A DNA stretch of 41,101 nt from Candidatus Fermentibacteraceae bacterium (GCA_027067855.1 JAMOUX010000015.1:1-41101), one strand, 5' to 3'; counted from the stretch's first letter, positions 1 to 9,408 are shown. The notes: a model not told the origin generated them from the sequence alone. Numbers and translations: made by a program.

Positions 1-2319
1 CAAAGCGAAAGCCTGAGAAAGCTCCGACACCGCCCTGGCCAGCCGATTCTTGCCGTCTTCCTGTTTAAGAACATACTCCTGGGCTGCTGGTAGGATCGCC
101 AGACGCTCCATCGGGTCACAGGCAATCCAGGCGGACCATTCGAAACCGTGGAAGATGCCGCAGCAGACCTCGTATTTCTCCAGCATTACGTCCACGGCTT
201 CTTCCTGATCGACGGCGGTTCTGCCCTTGCCCCCACTCTCGGTGTAGGTCGCGAGCGCGGATTTCAACTCGTGAGCAAGTCCCAAATAGTCGACGACCAA
301 GCCGCCCGGCTTATCTTTGAAAACCCGGTTCACCCGTGCGATGGCCTGCATCAGCCCGTGACCGCGCATGGGCTTGTCCATATACATCGTGTGCAGGCAG
401 GGAACATCGAAACCGGTCAACCACATGTCCCTGACGATGACCATCTTGAACGGGTCATCCGGGTCCTTGAAGCGCTTGGCAAGTTCTTCTCGTCTGGTCT
501 TGTTGCGGATGTGCTGTTGCCATTCCACAGGGTCTGAAGCAGACCCCGTCATCACTACTTTTAAGCTTCCTTTGTCGTCGTCGCTATGGTGCCAGTCCGG
601 CCGGAGCCGGGCGATGGCCTCGTAGAGCTCAACACAGATTCGTCGGCTCATACAGACCACCATGGCCTTACCGTCCATCGCTTCAAGCCGGCGCTCAAAG
701 TGATCGACTATGTCCTGGGCGATCAGTCGGATACGCTTCTCCGCGCCGACGAGGGCCTCGAGTTGCGCCCACTTGGTTTTGAGCCGTTCCTTGTGCTCAA
801 CCTCTTCGCCTTCGGTGGCTTCCTCGAACTCCTCGTCCAACTTTGGCCGTTCGGCCTCATCGAGTTCCAGCTTGACAAGGCGACTTTCATAATAGATCGG
901 GACAGTGGCTCCATCCTTCACCGCCCGCTCGATGTCGTAAACGCTGACGTAATCTCCAAAAACGGCGCGGGTGTTCTTGTCTGTTAGCTCGATGGGCGTG
1001 CCGGTAAAACCAATGAATGATGAGTTCGGTAACGCCTCGCGCATGTGCCGCGCGAAGCCGTCGATAAAGTCGTATTGGCTGCGGTGGGCTTCGTCGGCGA
1101 TCACTACGATATTGCGCCGATCCGACAAAAGGGGATGCTGGTCTTCTCCCTCGGTGGGGAAAAACTTGTGGACCGTTGTGAATACCACGCCCCCTGATCC
1201 CGTGTGCAGCAATTCCCGCAGATGAGTCCGGCTCTGTGCCTGCTCGGGTTGTTGCCGGAGAAGTTCATGACAGCGCGCGAACGTCCCGAACAACTGGTCG
1301 TCCAGGTCGTTGCGGTCAGTGATGATCACCAGCGTTGGGTTCTTCATCGCCGGGTGCAGCACCACACGTCCGGCATAGAACGCCATGGTCAGGCTTTTTC
1401 CCGAGCCCTGAGTGTGCCACACCACACCGACGCGTTTGTCCCCGCCGGTCCCAGCCGCCCGAACGGTCGAATCCAGCGCCAGGTTCACCGCGTGGTACTG
1501 GTGATACCCGGCCATCTTCTTGGCCAGCACACCGCCGCCGACGTCCTCGAACACAATGAAGTGCCGGACCAGGTCCAGGAACCGCCGCTTCTCGAACACA
1601 CCCTCCAGTACCACCTGGAGCTGCGGCAGTAGCGTATCGGCCAGTTCCTCACCCTCGATGGTCCGCCAGGGCATGAACCATTCGCGGTCGGACGTCAGCG
1701 TCCCGATCCGGGCCTGCACACCATCGGATATCACCAGTGCCTCGTTGAACGTAAACAACGAGGGTATCTGCTCTTTGTAAGTCTGAAACTGGTTGAATGC
1801 CGACCAGATGGTCGCGCTCTCGGTGGTTGCGTTCTTCAGCTCGATCACCGCCAACGGAAGGCCGTTGACGAACAGCACCACGTCAGGGCGGCGCTCGTGC
1901 CGATCCTCGACAACGGTAAACTGATTGACCGCCAGAAAATCGTTGTTCTCCGGCACCTCAAAGTCCAGCACGCGAACGAGGTCGCCGCCAATGGAGCCAT
2001 CGGCCCTCTGGTACTCGACGGGAACGCCATCGACCAGGTACCTGTGGATGAGATGATTGTTCGCCACCAATGAGGGCATGTCCGGCCGCGTCAGTTTGCG
2101 GAACGCCTCCTCCAAGGCATCGGCCGGCACCTGGGGATTGAGCCGCTGGAGCGCCTGGCGCAAGCGCGATTCCAGAATCACCTGTTCATAGTCTTCACGC
2201 TCGGCCGCCGGTTCTCCCGGGGCGATCTCCGGCCCGGACAGGATGGTGTAACCCAACGCCTCCAGCCAGGCGAGGGCGGCTTGTTCAACAACAGATTCGG
2301 TAAAACTGTCCATGCTCAT
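1..2319 (-). CDS. hsdR: Type I restriction enzyme R subunit HsdR (partial, C-terminus outside window)
   Basis: ATP-dependent translocase and endonuclease subunit of a type I restriction-modification complex. The frame stays open from an ATG at 2319 to the window edge, giving 773 residues; the family is usually about 1000, so the C-terminal part is missing. An N-terminal PD-(D/E)xK nuclease signature is visible (D146, then E160-L-K162 in IELKN). The helicase core shows Walker A as TQGSGKS (near 1395) and a DEAH box as [11 protein letters not shown] (near 1090), followed by GFTGTP. The ATG overlaps the stop of the upstream gene by four bases (ATGA), so translation is probably coupled. An inner ATG at 2313 is an alternative start. 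The identification is firm; only completeness is unknown. Confidence 0.95.
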   Translation of the reverse strand, partial: MSMDSFTESVVEQAALAWLEALGYTILSGPEIAPGEPAAEREDYEQVILESRLRQALQRLNPQVPADALEEAFRKLTRPDMPSLVANNHLIHRYLVDGVPVEYQRADGSIGGDLVRVLDFEVPENNDFLAVNQFTVVEDRHERRPDVVLFVNGLPLAVIELKNATTESATIWSAFNQFQTYKEQIPSLFTFNEALVISDGVQARIGTLTSDREWFMPWRTIEGEELADTLLPQLQVVLEGVFEKRRFLDLVRHFIVFEDVGGGVLAKKMAGYHQYHAVNLALDSTVRAAGTGGDKRVGVVWHTQGSGKSLTMAFYAGRVVLHPAMKNPTLVIITDRNDLDDQLFGTFARCHELLRQQPEQAQSRTHLRELLHTGSGGVVFTTVHKFFPTEGEDQHPLLSDRRNIVVIADEAHRSQYDFIDGFARHMREALPNSSFIGFTGTPIELTDKNTRAVFGDYVSVYDIERAVKDGATVPIYYESRLVKLELDEAERPKLDEEFEEATEGEEVEHKERLKTKWAQLEALVGAEKRIRLIAQDIVDHFERRLEAMDGKAMVVCMSRRICVELYEAIARLRPDWHHSDDDKGSLKVVMTGSASDPVEWQQHIRNKTRREELAKRFKDPDDPFKMVIVRDMWLTGFDVPCLHTMYMDKPMRGHGLMQAIARVNRVFKDKPGGLVVDYLGLAHELKSALATYTESGGKGRTAVDQEEAVDVMLEKYEVCCGIFHGFEWSAWIACDPMERLAILPAAQEYVLKQEDGKNRLARAVSELSQAFAL

Positions 2320-3293
2320 TCGGCCGCGCCCCCTGCCGGCCAAGCTTTCTTGGTGGCCTCATGCTCTGCCGCTATGTGCTCCGCCGCTGCCTTGGTGAAG
2401 AAATCGAAGCAGTTGATGATCGATACCGGATCAAACTGATTCACCAAGAGGTCAGCATTTTCGTCAGGAGATCGCGACCGCAAAAAGTAGCAGTTGTTCC
2501 CATCGTCTCCGGCGATAAACTCTGTATCCGTGAGGGTGATTTCTCCATCCGCATAGGCCTGCTTTAGGTAAACGGAGTCTTCGAAATGAACGAAGCCCAC
2601 GTGTACAATCGTGGGTTCAAGGCAATTCGGATACTTCGCCGACAATTCGTCGAGGCAGTTACGTGATTCCTTGACGGCAGCAGATACGGCTTCGTAAGCG
2701 TTAGGATCAGTAGCGTAAAGAGCCTCGCTCACGGCGTATGGCTGCCCGGCGATCACTACTGGCTCATTTTCCATGTCCAGCAGTTTGTCTACGGTGCTAT
2801 TCTTCGGTGGACGGACATCATCACTAGCCAGTCGCTCTTGGACACGTTCATCAAGAACTTTCTTAGCATCCGGCACGCCAAACAGCATGGCAAAGGTATC
2901 AAGCGCAGCGATCCGAAGTGCGGCCAGATGGTCCGCTTCGGGAATGCCAGGACCTCCCGCGTGGTACTGGGTGTTCCGAATGTCGTGGTAAAACACTACT
3001 TCGTCGTTCGGAATCTTGAGGGTCCAACCCCGCGATTTTGCCTCCTGCTCCAGGAATTCGAGTTTAGTATGGTAGTTGGTCATCCATTTTTCGATATCCG
3101 CCTTGGCGTAAGACTTTTTCTGTCGCTGGATCGGGTTCAGGCCAAGGTAGGTCGTGATGGCTACCTCGATAGCGTTGTCGAATCCGATATGCGCCATGCG
3201 GCGGTCAAAGTCGCCGCCATCGCGCAGATGAAGCTCAGCGTGAACGATGAGTTCGAATGCCGCACGCGTCCACGGCTTGAGAGGCGTTGTCAT
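2316..3293 (-). CDS. Putative HEPN-domain protein embedded in the type I R-M operon
   Basis: A 325-residue protein with no family I can name with certainty. The first 150 residues look alpha-helical and contain R106-N-T-Q-Y-H111, which fits the R-x4-6-H catalytic motif, with a polar residue after R, of HEPN ribonuclease domains. The C-terminal half (about 170-325) is acidic and unrecognised; no membrane segment or ATPase motif is visible. It overlaps hsdS and hsdR by four bases on each side, so it is an integral operon member. Known parallel: the HEPN-type anticodon nuclease PrrC is also encoded between hsdS and hsdR in the E. coli prr locus, where it responds to interference with the R-M complex. 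Unlike PrrC this protein lacks an ABC-type ATPase. A guard-toxin role is inference; it could also be a non-catalytic HEPN accessory. Confidence 0.6.
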   Translation of the reverse strand: MTTPLKPWTRAAFELIVHAELHLRDGGDFDRRMAHIGFDNAIEVAITTYLGLNPIQRQKKSYAKADIEKWMTNYHTKLEFLEQEAKSRGWTLKIPNDEVVFYHDIRNTQYHAGGPGIPEADHLAALRIAALDTFAMLFGVPDAKKVLDERVQERLASDDVRPPKNSTVDKLLDMENEPVVIAGQPYAVSEALYATDPNAYEAVSAAVKESRNCLDELSAKYPNCLEPTIVHVGFVHFEDSVYLKQAYADGEITLTDTEFIAGDDGNNCYFLRSRSPDENADLLVNQFDPVSIINCFDFFTKAAAEHIAAEHEATKKAWPAGGAAE

Positions 3294-4618
3294 AGCGCCC
3301 TCCCGACGATCCGCTCGGCATCCGGCACCCGCAACTCGCCGGAGATGAGCTTGGGTAGAAGGGTGTCGCGGATGGAGGAAAGCATTAGAGTTGCAAATCC
3401 ATTCGATTTTATCCGCTCCAACAAGGGCGAAACGAGTTCATCATAAGCGACAGCAACCGTTACTGAAGGAGCAGCAACAAGAATGGTGCTGAAAGTATCT
3501 CTTGTGATTGTATTGAATACGCTACCATGAGTATGTTGCCGTAACGTCGTAACCATTCTATGGAGGTTAAAATAGTTAAAACAATACCCATAGCCACCTC
3601 TACCACGGACACCATAGCACGACTGATTCATGGCCATCGGAACACCTACGAGGGCAACTTTTCCTACAGTCCCTCGAGCAGTAATGATCGTAGTGCCTAC
3701 AGGAAGAACTTTGGCAGCACTATTGTCTACCCCAGCTTGTGTAATGTGTTCCTGTGTGCAAAGCACGAAAACGTTACCCTCATTAGGGACATCTTTCACA
3801 GAAAACCAAGGAATATCGCCACCCCAATAATTGGACTCTGATCGCTTTGGTGTTCCACCACTGATTAGCTCGACTATCTCGGAGAGGGGAGTCACCCTCC
3901 ACCCCTTCGGAATCTTTCCCAGTTCAGAATCTTCGAACGAATCCGGGAACAGGTCGGCGATGTGGGGGGCGAGCCCGGGGGGCTGTTGGCCTTCGGCCTT
4001 GGCGCGGACTGGATCGAAGTCCACGAACCACGATTTGAAGATCGCCCGCGCCATCGCTTCCAGCGTCTCGTTCATCCTCCGGTTCAATTCGATCTTGTCG
4101 TCCAACGCTCCAAGAATGCACGCAATGGCGCGTTGTTCGGAGAGAGGCGGTACTGGAATCTCCAGCTGTACTAGATCACTGCCAGTTATACCGGCAACTG
4201 CAACGTGTCTTAGTATTGTCCCCAGGAGGTAGCGTCCTTGCGGCGAGCTAAAAAGGTAATACAAGAATAAACTGTCTACCTTGTGGGAGTCCGGCCTAGC
4301 CCGAATGATTGAGGACTCGAAGGTGGTTGGCTCGTCCACTTCGAGAACAATACAACACTTACCCGCTCCTTCCGCAACCAACGATCTACGTGCGAACAAC
4401 AGATCTCCTGGTTGGAGAGAAGACTTGCTCAGTTCTGCTGACGTAAGCTGAACTCGTTTCATAGGAATGGCACAGAGTCGCGGGTGCGCAAAAAGTTCGC
4501 CCATATTGACGATCTTCACGCCAGAACCGTGAAAGTTCTTTTTCTTATAAATGCCGTTTCTGGTTTTACCGCAGAGGACTTCACCAAATGGCATGGTTGT
4601 CCACCCGTTACCCACCAT
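3290..4618 (-). CDS. hsdS: Type I R-M specificity subunit HsdS
   Basis: DNA-recognition subunit that directs HsdM and HsdR to a bipartite target site. The 442 residues show the usual two target-recognition domains. The first (about 1-165) ends in the conserved [13 protein letters not shown] segment, followed by a helical spacer containing [19 protein letters not shown] and [12 protein letters not shown]. The second begins near residue 238 with [15 protein letters not shown] and includes [15 protein letters not shown] and ITARGTVG. The gene begins 11 bases inside hsdM and ends in an ATGA overlap with the HEPN-like gene. Parts of it look more AT-rich than the housekeeping genes to the right, in keeping with exchange of recognition domains. 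The target sequence cannot be predicted from the protein alone. Confidence 0.95.
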   Translation of the reverse strand: MVGNGWTTMPFGEVLCGKTRNGIYKKKNFHGSGVKIVNMGELFAHPRLCAIPMKRVQLTSAELSKSSLQPGDLLFARRSLVAEGAGKCCIVLEVDEPTTFESSIIRARPDSHKVDSLFLYYLFSSPQGRYLLGTILRHVAVAGITGSDLVQLEIPVPPLSEQRAIACILGALDDKIELNRRMNETLEAMARAIFKSWFVDFDPVRAKAEGQQPPGLAPHIADLFPDSFEDSELGKIPKGWRVTPLSEIVELISGGTPKRSESNYWGGDIPWFSVKDVPNEGNVFVLCTQEHITQAGVDNSAAKVLPVGTTIITARGTVGKVALVGVPMAMNQSCYGVRGRGGYGYCFNYFNLHRMVTTLRQHTHGSVFNTITRDTFSTILVAAPSVTVAVAYDELVSPLLERIKSNGFATLMLSSIRDTLLPKLISGELRVPDAERIVGRAL

Positions 4619-6176
4619 AGCCGATGTCCTCCAGATTGGCCCAGATGATCTGGTCGAGTTTGGCTGACTGCTCCGTCTGCTTGCGCAAGGCGGCGGTCAG
4701 GCGGGCCATCTTTTCCTCGAAAGGCACGCCGTCGTCCTCGACAGGCGGGGTGCCGACGTAACGGCCGGGGGTGAGAATGTGCTGGTGTTTACGGATGTCC
4801 TCGATGGTTGCGGCCTTACAAAAGCCCGGAATGTCTTCGTACTGTTTGTCACAGTCTTTGTCGCCGCGCCAGGCGTGGTAGGTGTCGGCAATCCGGTGGA
4901 TGTCGTCTTCTGTGAGTTCGCGGTGAACCCGGTCGATCATGGTGCCGAGCTTCCGGGCGTCGATGAACAGCGTTTCGCCGCGCCGGTCACGGAAACGGCC
5001 GTTTTTCTTGTCCCTGGCAATGAACCAGAGGCAGACGGGAATCTGCGTCGAATAAAAGAGCTGACCGGGAAGCGCCACCATGCAGTCCACCAGATCGGCC
5101 TCGATGATGTTCTTGCGGATTTCTCCCTCGCCGGACTGGTTGGAGGACATCGACCCATTGGCCAGAACAAAGCCGGCCAGACCGCTCGGGGCCAGATGGT
5201 GGATGAAGTGCTGCACCCAGGCGAAGTTGGCGTTGGATGTTGGCGGTGTCCCATACTTCCAGCGCTTGTCGTCCTTGAGCAGGTCGCCGCGCCAATCGCT
5301 ATCATTGAAGGGCGGATTGGCAAGGACGTAGTCGGACTTGAGGTCAGGATGCAGGTCGCGATGGAAGCTGTCGGCGTGCTCCTTGCCGAGATTGCCGTCG
5401 ATCTGCCGGATAGCGAGGTTCATCTTTGCCAGCCGCCAGGTAGTGTGGTTAGACTCCTGCCCATAAATGCTGACCTGCGCCCTTGCCTCTCCTCCGTTGC
5501 CGTTTCCTGTTGCATGCGCTTTGATGAACTCGACTGACTGAACGAACATGCCGCCGGACCCGCAGCACGGATCGTACACCCGGCCCTTGTAAGGGGAAAG
5601 CATTTCAACCAGCAGGCGGACGACACAGCGCGGTGTATAGAACTGGCCGCCTTTCTTACCCTCGGCGCTGGCGAACTGCGACAAGAAGTACTCGTATACC
5701 CGGCCGAGGATGTCCTTGCTGCGGTTTTCCTTGTCGCCCAGTCCGATGTCGCCGACAAGGTCGATGAGCTGACCGAGACGCTGCTTGTCGAGGCGCGGGT
5801 GTGCGTAGTCCTTGGGCAGCACGCCCTTGAGTGAGGGGTTGTCGCGCTCAATGGCCAACATGGCCTCGTCGACGACCTTGCCGATGGTGGGTTGCTTGGC
5901 GTTGGCCTTGAGATGCGACCATCGGGCTTCCTTGGGCACCCAGAAGATATTGACGGCGCGGTACTCGTCCGGGTCCTCCGGATCGGCTCCCTGGTCCTGC
6001 TCGGCTACGAGCTTGGCGTGCTGCTCCTCGAAGGCGTCGGAAATATATTTGAGGAAGATCAGGCCGAGCACGACATGCTTATACTCGGCGGCGTCCATGT
6101 TGGAGCGGAGCGCGTCGGCGGCCCTCCACAATTCCCGTTCGAAACCGAGATTGGCTCCGGTATTTTTCTTGCTCAT
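4608..6176 (-). CDS. hsdM: Type I R-M methyltransferase subunit HsdM
   Basis: N6-adenine DNA methyltransferase subunit; two HsdM with one HsdS form the modification enzyme. The 522 residues have the N-terminal helical domain ([28 protein letters not shown]) followed by a SAM-binding Rossmann core with motif I as [10 protein letters not shown] and catalytic motif IV as [24 protein letters not shown] just before motif I is typical of the family, and the length is normal. The ATG at 6176 overlaps the stop of the small HTH gene by four bases, and hsdS starts inside its last codons. Confidence 0.96.
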   Translation of the reverse strand: MSKKNTGANLGFERELWRAADALRSNMDAAEYKHVVLGLIFLKYISDAFEEQHAKLVAEQDQGADPEDPDEYRAVNIFWVPKEARWSHLKANAKQPTIGKVVDEAMLAIERDNPSLKGVLPKDYAHPRLDKQRLGQLIDLVGDIGLGDKENRSKDILGRVYEYFLSQFASAEGKKGGQFYTPRCVVRLLVEMLSPYKGRVYDPCCGSGGMFVQSVEFIKAHATGNGNGGEARAQVSIYGQESNHTTWRLAKMNLAIRQIDGNLGKEHADSFHRDLHPDLKSDYVLANPPFNDSDWRGDLLKDDKRWKYGTPPTSNANFAWVQHFIHHLAPSGLAGFVLANGSMSSNQSGEGEIRKNIIEADLVDCMVALPGQLFYSTQIPVCLWFIARDKKNGRFRDRRGETLFIDARKLGTMIDRVHRELTEDDIHRIADTYHAWRGDKDCDKQYEDIPGFCKAATIEDIRKHQHILTPGRYVGTPPVEDDGVPFEEKMARLTAALRKQTEQSAKLDQIIWANLEDIGYGG

Positions 6177-6400
6177 ATGTTACCCCCGGGTAACTTCAGT
6201 TTTCCCTGCCTGGCCATCTTGGCGCAGTAACTGTCGAATTGCGCCCGGGCTAACTTCGAAGGCTTGGACTTTCCGTTTTCCCACCGGTTGACCGTGGCGA
6301 AGCTGACTCCAAGCTCACGAGCGAGATCCTCCTGACTAATTCCAAGCTGCCTTCGAACTTCCTTTACCAATTCTGGAAGGTTCTGTTCATCTATCGCCAT
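6173..6400 (-). CDS. XRE-type HTH regulator leading the R-M operon
   Basis: A 75-residue protein that is almost entirely one Cro/C1-type helix-turn-helix (about residues 8-50: [19 protein letters not shown], then [13 protein letters not shown]). It is the first gene of the operon and ends in an ATGA overlap with hsdM. An AAAGGAAAG ribosome-binding site lies four bases before the ATG. By position it is probably a control protein timing R-M expression, like the C proteins of other R-M systems; that is inference. The TTTCGAAA palindrome within 6439-6450, just downstream of the -10 box, is a plausible operator. Confidence 0.8.
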   Translation of the reverse strand: MAIDEQNLPELVKEVRRQLGISQEDLARELGVSFATVNRWENGKSKPSKLARAQFDSYCAKMARQGKLKLPGGNI

Positions 6401-6452
6401 TAATCTTTCCTTTGCAAGCAGGCAAAATTATCGTCCCTAATTTCGAAAATAC

Positions 6453-6480
6453 ATTATAACATTTACCACATCATATGCAA
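6453..6480 (-). promoter_or_regulatory. Sigma70-type promoter of the R-M operon
   Basis: Read on the minus strand: -35 TTGCAT (6475-6480), 16-base spacer, consensus -10 TATAAT (6453-6458), about 50 bases upstream of the HTH gene start. The surrounding 6400-6500 stretch is visibly AT-rich. The palindrome TTTCGAAA lies just downstream, around the expected start of transcription. Confidence 0.7.
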
Positions 6481-6585
6481 GAGATTTTTCGACAATCCCG
6501 ATAGCTCACCAGCTCTTTCGGTAGGTAACTCTCAACAAGCACTAAACCGGAGAAATGGCTTCGATAACAAATAGTTTCCGACACT

Positions 6586-6619
6586 TTCTCTGTCTCTCCG
6601 GTAGGTATGGGACAGAGAA
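6586..6619 (+). other. Inverted repeat in the leader of the small lysine-rich ORF
   Basis: A perfect 9-base inverted repeat, TTCTCTGTC (6586-6594) and GACAGAGAA (6611-6619), encloses a 16-base loop and ends a few bases before the AGGAGG ribosome-binding site of the next ORF. CGGTAGGTA within the loop also occurs near 6520. It may be an RNA hairpin in the leader or an operator; no known riboswitch class is recognised. Confidence 0.45.
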
Positions 6620-6641
6620 CGGATAAGCAGGAGGTTATGCC

Positions 6642-6830
6642 ATGGATATCAACAAATTTTTTGAAGGAATCACCAAGGTTGTGAAGCGGTTTGCAAAAGA
6701 AATTGCAGAGCAAAAGTTTCAGGAAAAAGAACAAAAAACCGGACGAGGTCCGAAAGTGGGAGCTGAGAAAGCGGAAAAAGGAGACGGAAAAAAGAAGGGA
6801 ATTAACCCCGATTTCCCAAAAACGGGCTGA
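6642..6830 (+). CDS. Small lysine-rich hypothetical protein
   Basis: 62 residues, rich in Lys, Glu and Gly, with an amphipathic N-terminal half (MDINKFFEGITKVVKRFAKE) and a low-complexity charged tail ending NPDFPKTG. No signal peptide, membrane segment or known domain is visible. Support for a real gene is an AGGAGG site seven bases before the ATG. It diverges from the R-M operon and lies between that operon and the 3' end of the tmRNA gene, so it may belong to an inserted segment. The function is unknown; chance remains possible at this length. Confidence 0.5.
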   Translation: MDINKFFEGITKVVKRFAKEIAEQKFQEKEQKTGRGPKVGAEKAEKGDGKKKGINPDFPKTG

Positions 6831-6880
6831 TCGCGGGGTGAGGTTGCCGAGACAAGGAATGCCGTAACCCCCTGTCACCA

Positions 6881-6935
6881 AAATAAAAACGAACTACTCG
6901 GCATGCCGCGTGCGGCATCCGGACCGGTTCGTCTT
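6881..6935 (-). terminator. Intrinsic terminator downstream of tmRNA
   Basis: On the minus strand, AAGACGAAC (6935-6927) can pair with GTTCGTTTT (6894-6886) with one G-U pair. The stem encloses a smaller hairpin ATGCCG/CGGCAT (6918-6903) and runs into a T-rich tract (6889-6881). It lies just beyond the tmRNA 3' end. Confidence 0.55.
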
Positions 6936-6943
6936 GAATTCAA

Positions 6944-7297
6944 TGGTGGAGGCGGCGGGATTCGAACCCGCGTCCGGGAACAGGGACCTGCCGGCTCTAC
7001 ATGCTTAGGCCGGATTGCTCTCGTGCCGTTTCGGCTCCGGTCGGCCTACGCGGCACCAGCTCCCTTAAATTCTCGCCGCTTGCGCCCGGGAGCAAGGCTC
7101 CGCGGCCAGCCTTCCGTATGACGCCCGGCCCCCGGTAGGAAGGCGGTTCCCGGGGCGGACGGCCGCCCCTGTTTTCGGGACGGCGTGCCGTTACTTACGC
7201 GGCAGTTATTTCTACCCGCGGATTTTTACGAGGGCGCGGATACCCTCGGCATGCAACCGTCAGGCCGCTTCTGAACCCGTCGAGACCTGTCGCCCCC
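6944..7297 (-). ncRNA. ssrA: tmRNA (transfer-messenger RNA)
   Basis: Rescues stalled ribosomes by acting first as an alanyl-tRNA and then as a short mRNA. The 5' GGGGGCG (7297-7291) pairs with CGCCTCC before ACCA at the 3' end, giving a seven-pair acceptor stem with one G-U; CCA is encoded at 6946-6944. The T-arm GGGTTCGAATCCC, the segment GCATGCCGAGG with its partner CCTCGTAAA, and GCATGTAGA near the 3' side are all recognisable. At the usual resume site, after TAGAAATAACT, the frame reads GCC GCG TAA (7203-7195), so the visible tag is only Ala-Ala, whereas known tags are about 8 residues or longer. Either the tag is really minimal here or the tag segment has been lost. The identity as tmRNA is firm; the tag reading is less certain. 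Confidence 0.93.
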
Positions 7298-7315
7298 ACG
7301 TTTTCCTGCAGGTCA

Positions 7316-7345
7316 ATCCTACGAAGTTCCGAAGCTCTCTGTCAA
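7316..7345 (-). promoter_or_regulatory. Promoter of tmRNA
   Basis: On the minus strand: -35 TTGACA (7345-7340), 18-base spacer, -10 TAGGAT (7321-7316), ending 18 bases before the mature tmRNA 5' end. The leader would be removed by RNase P. Confidence 0.6.
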
Positions 7346-7363
7346 CGTTTGCATCTGCCGGGC

Positions 7364-7392
7364 TTGCAAAATCTTTCGGTATCGGTTATTTA
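7364..7392 (+). promoter_or_regulatory. Promoter of rpmB
   Basis: -35 TTGCAA (7364-7369), 17-base spacer, -10 TATTTA (7387-7392), about 40 bases before the rpmB ATG and divergent from the tmRNA promoter. Confidence 0.5.
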
Positions 7393-7434
7393 ATTGCTTC
7401 CGAATCGGATCTCTACAGGCGAAGGAGCCGTAAA

Positions 7435-7623
7435 ATGTCCTGGAAATGTGCTATCTGTGGGAAAAAACCGTCGGTGGGATACAGGGTAAGCCATTCCACA
7501 AAGCATACCAAGCACGTGTGGAAGCCCAACCTTCAGCCCGCGAGAATCATGATCAACGGCAAGGTGAAAAAGGTCAGGGTCTGCGCCGGCTGCATCAAGT
7601 CCGACAAGGTCACCAAGGTCTGA
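7435..7623 (+). CDS. rpmB: 50S ribosomal protein bL28
   Basis: 62-residue large-subunit ribosomal protein. It starts MSWKCAICGKKPSVGYRVSH and continues with KPNLQPARI and VRVCAGCIKSDKV, the usual L28 pattern. Both Cys pairs (CAIC and CAGC) are kept, so this is the zinc-ribbon form. AAGGAG lies seven bases before the ATG. The gene is alone, with its own promoter and a strong terminator directly after it. Confidence 0.95.
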   Translation: MSWKCAICGKKPSVGYRVSHSTKHTKHVWKPNLQPARIMINGKVKKVRVCAGCIKSDKVTKV

Positions 7624-7644
7624 CAACACCGGTTCGCGCCATCA

Positions 7645-7668
7645 AGCGGGAGGAAACTCCCGCTTTTT
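7645..7668 (+). terminator. Intrinsic terminator of rpmB
   Basis: Perfect 8-base stem AGCGGGAG (7645-7652), GAAA tetraloop, CTCCCGCT (7657-7664), followed by TTTT. It sits between rpmB and the convergent radical SAM gene, touching the latter's stop codon. Confidence 0.85.
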
Positions 7669-9314
7669 CATTTTCCGGATTCCGTCAACCGCGACTGGTT
7701 CATCGCCATGGAGGCGTGGTATTCCCTTGCCAGCCTCGTATAACCGAAGCCCATGTTCAGGAAGTTCCATTCGAACTGGATCTCGGGATCCAACTCTTCC
7801 AGCACCCACTTCACGTCGATGCCGGCCTTCTTGAAAGCGGTATTCCAGCCGACCCCGTCAAGACGCTCCTCCAGGGCCGCGGCGACCCTGTGATCACCCC
7901 GGGCCAGCAGAGCCCTCACGTGAGCCTCCCTCGCGTCACCGAACCAGGTGGTCACCTTCCGCATGGAGTCGAGCCGTTTCTTCATGTGGTCCATCCACAT
8001 CCTGAGGTCCGTAGGATTGGCCATGGCGGACCACTGGAAAGCGGTCCAGGGTTTCGGAATGAAGGGAGTTACGAATACCTCCAGCAAGCGCCTGGTCCTG
8101 GCCCTGACTTCCTTTACGAAGCCGACTATCGAGTCCCTGTCTTCGTCCGTTTCGAAGGGAAGCCCTATCATGAAGTAGATTTTAACCTTCTTCACGTCGG
8201 TCCGGTGTTTGTCGACCGTATTCAAAAGTTCCTCGTTGGTGAGTTTCTTGCCGATTATCCTGCGCAGAAAGTCGTTGCCGGTCTCGGGAGAGAGCATGAG
8301 CACCTTCTCCCCGGGGTCTCCCCCCGGGCCCGCCACCTGTATGTACTCGTCGTACTTGTTCGAGTACAGCACCACTTTCATGCCTTTCCTCTCCACCGCC
8401 TCGATTATTTTCCTGAGATCGACGTGCGACCTGGGAGAGCTGCCCAGCAGAGCCACGACCTTCACACCCTCATCCAGATCGTCGATGACGCTTTCCAATT
8501 CCTCTATCTTGCATTCCCTGTAAGGCAGGCTGACATAACCGGGCTGGCAGAACCTGCAGTTGTAGGTGCATCCCCTGGATATCTCCAGCATGACCACCTC
8601 GCTGTTCATGCAGTCGGAAGAGCGGATGTAGGAAGACATGCCCATGCCGTCCAGCCCAGCCCATTGGCGCATTATAGAGTTGACCCTGCCGGGGATGTCA
8701 TGAACGGAAGGAACGTACATGCCGGGAAGGGCGGCCAGCCTGTGGAGAAGTTTCTTCTTGGAGGCGCCCTGGGCGCCCAGGCTCTTTATGGTGTCCAGCA
8801 CCGGCCCCATGGAAGACTCGGTCTCTCCTATGACGAAAGCATCCATGAAGGCGGCCAGGGGCATCGGGTTCGCGGTTACCGTGACTCCGGTGGCCATCAC
8901 CAGGGGCCACTTGCTGGCACGCCTGGAGGCGCGAAGCTCGATGCCCGAGAGCTTCATCATCTCCAGTATCCTTACGTAATCATCTTCACTGAACGGGGTG
9001 AACAGCAACAGATCGCTGTGTTTTATGGGTTTACCGGTTTCCAGGGTAACCGCCGGGTAACCGTACCTCTTCCTCCAGTGGTATTCGTCCCTGAGAGGAT
9101 AAAAGGCTCTTTCACAGCACGTCTCGGGCCACGTTGCCATCTGCCTGAAAATATTCTGAAATCTCAGCGACGACATGGCCGGACCGTATTCCATGGGAGA
9201 GGCGATGATTATCTCGAACATGCCGTCCCTGGATATTTCGACGTCACAGGTCTCCGCCTCAAGCAGCTTCCGGCGACGCTCGTCGTAATGCTCGGCTGCT
9301 GGCTTTCTGCTCAT
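7668..9314 (-). CDS. Radical SAM protein (uncharacterised family with B12-binding-like N-terminal region)
   Basis: 548 residues. The radical SAM core begins near residue 245 with EISRGCTYNCRFC, the Cx3Cx2C motif that holds the [4Fe-4S] cluster and SAM. The preceding 200 residues have the layout of the B12-binding-type domain found in uncharacterised radical SAM proteins related to the TIGR03960 group (for example SDLLLFTPFSEDDYVRILEMM and AFMDAFVIGETES). LSPETGND and YFMIGLPFETDED lie in the barrel as usual. The reaction and substrate are unknown. It follows ftsZ after about 95 bases on the same strand and is convergent with rpmB. The start at 9314 has GGAAGG upstream. I am sure of the superfamily and only moderately sure of the subgroup. 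Confidence 0.85.
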   Translation of the reverse strand: MSRKPAAEHYDERRRKLLEAETCDVEISRDGMFEIIIASPMEYGPAMSSLRFQNIFRQMATWPETCCERAFYPLRDEYHWRKRYGYPAVTLETGKPIKHSDLLLFTPFSEDDYVRILEMMKLSGIELRASRRASKWPLVMATGVTVTANPMPLAAFMDAFVIGETESSMGPVLDTIKSLGAQGASKKKLLHRLAALPGMYVPSVHDIPGRVNSIMRQWAGLDGMGMSSYIRSSDCMNSEVVMLEISRGCTYNCRFCQPGYVSLPYRECKIEELESVIDDLDEGVKVVALLGSSPRSHVDLRKIIEAVERKGMKVVLYSNKYDEYIQVAGPGGDPGEKVLMLSPETGNDFLRRIIGKKLTNEELLNTVDKHRTDVKKVKIYFMIGLPFETDEDRDSIVGFVKEVRARTRRLLEVFVTPFIPKPWTAFQWSAMANPTDLRMWMDHMKKRLDSMRKVTTWFGDAREAHVRALLARGDHRVAAALEERLDGVGWNTAFKKAGIDVKWVLEELDPEIQFEWNFLNMGFGYTRLAREYHASMAMNQSRLTESGK

Positions 9315-9408
9315 GGGTCATACCTTCCGTTCATGGAACCGCAGGTAATATACCATCTAAAGCTCCGTATCGCTAGAAGATGCCTTCAAGTGAATGTATC
9401 ACATACTC

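Noticed and set aside
6471-6881. 136-codon minus-strand frame rich in Phe, Ser and Leu
   Set aside because: It covers the R-M promoter and lies opposite the small ORF with a good ribosome-binding site; probably antisense chance.
6903-7121. Plus-strand open frame of 72 codons
   Set aside because: Lies within the tmRNA gene and its terminator.
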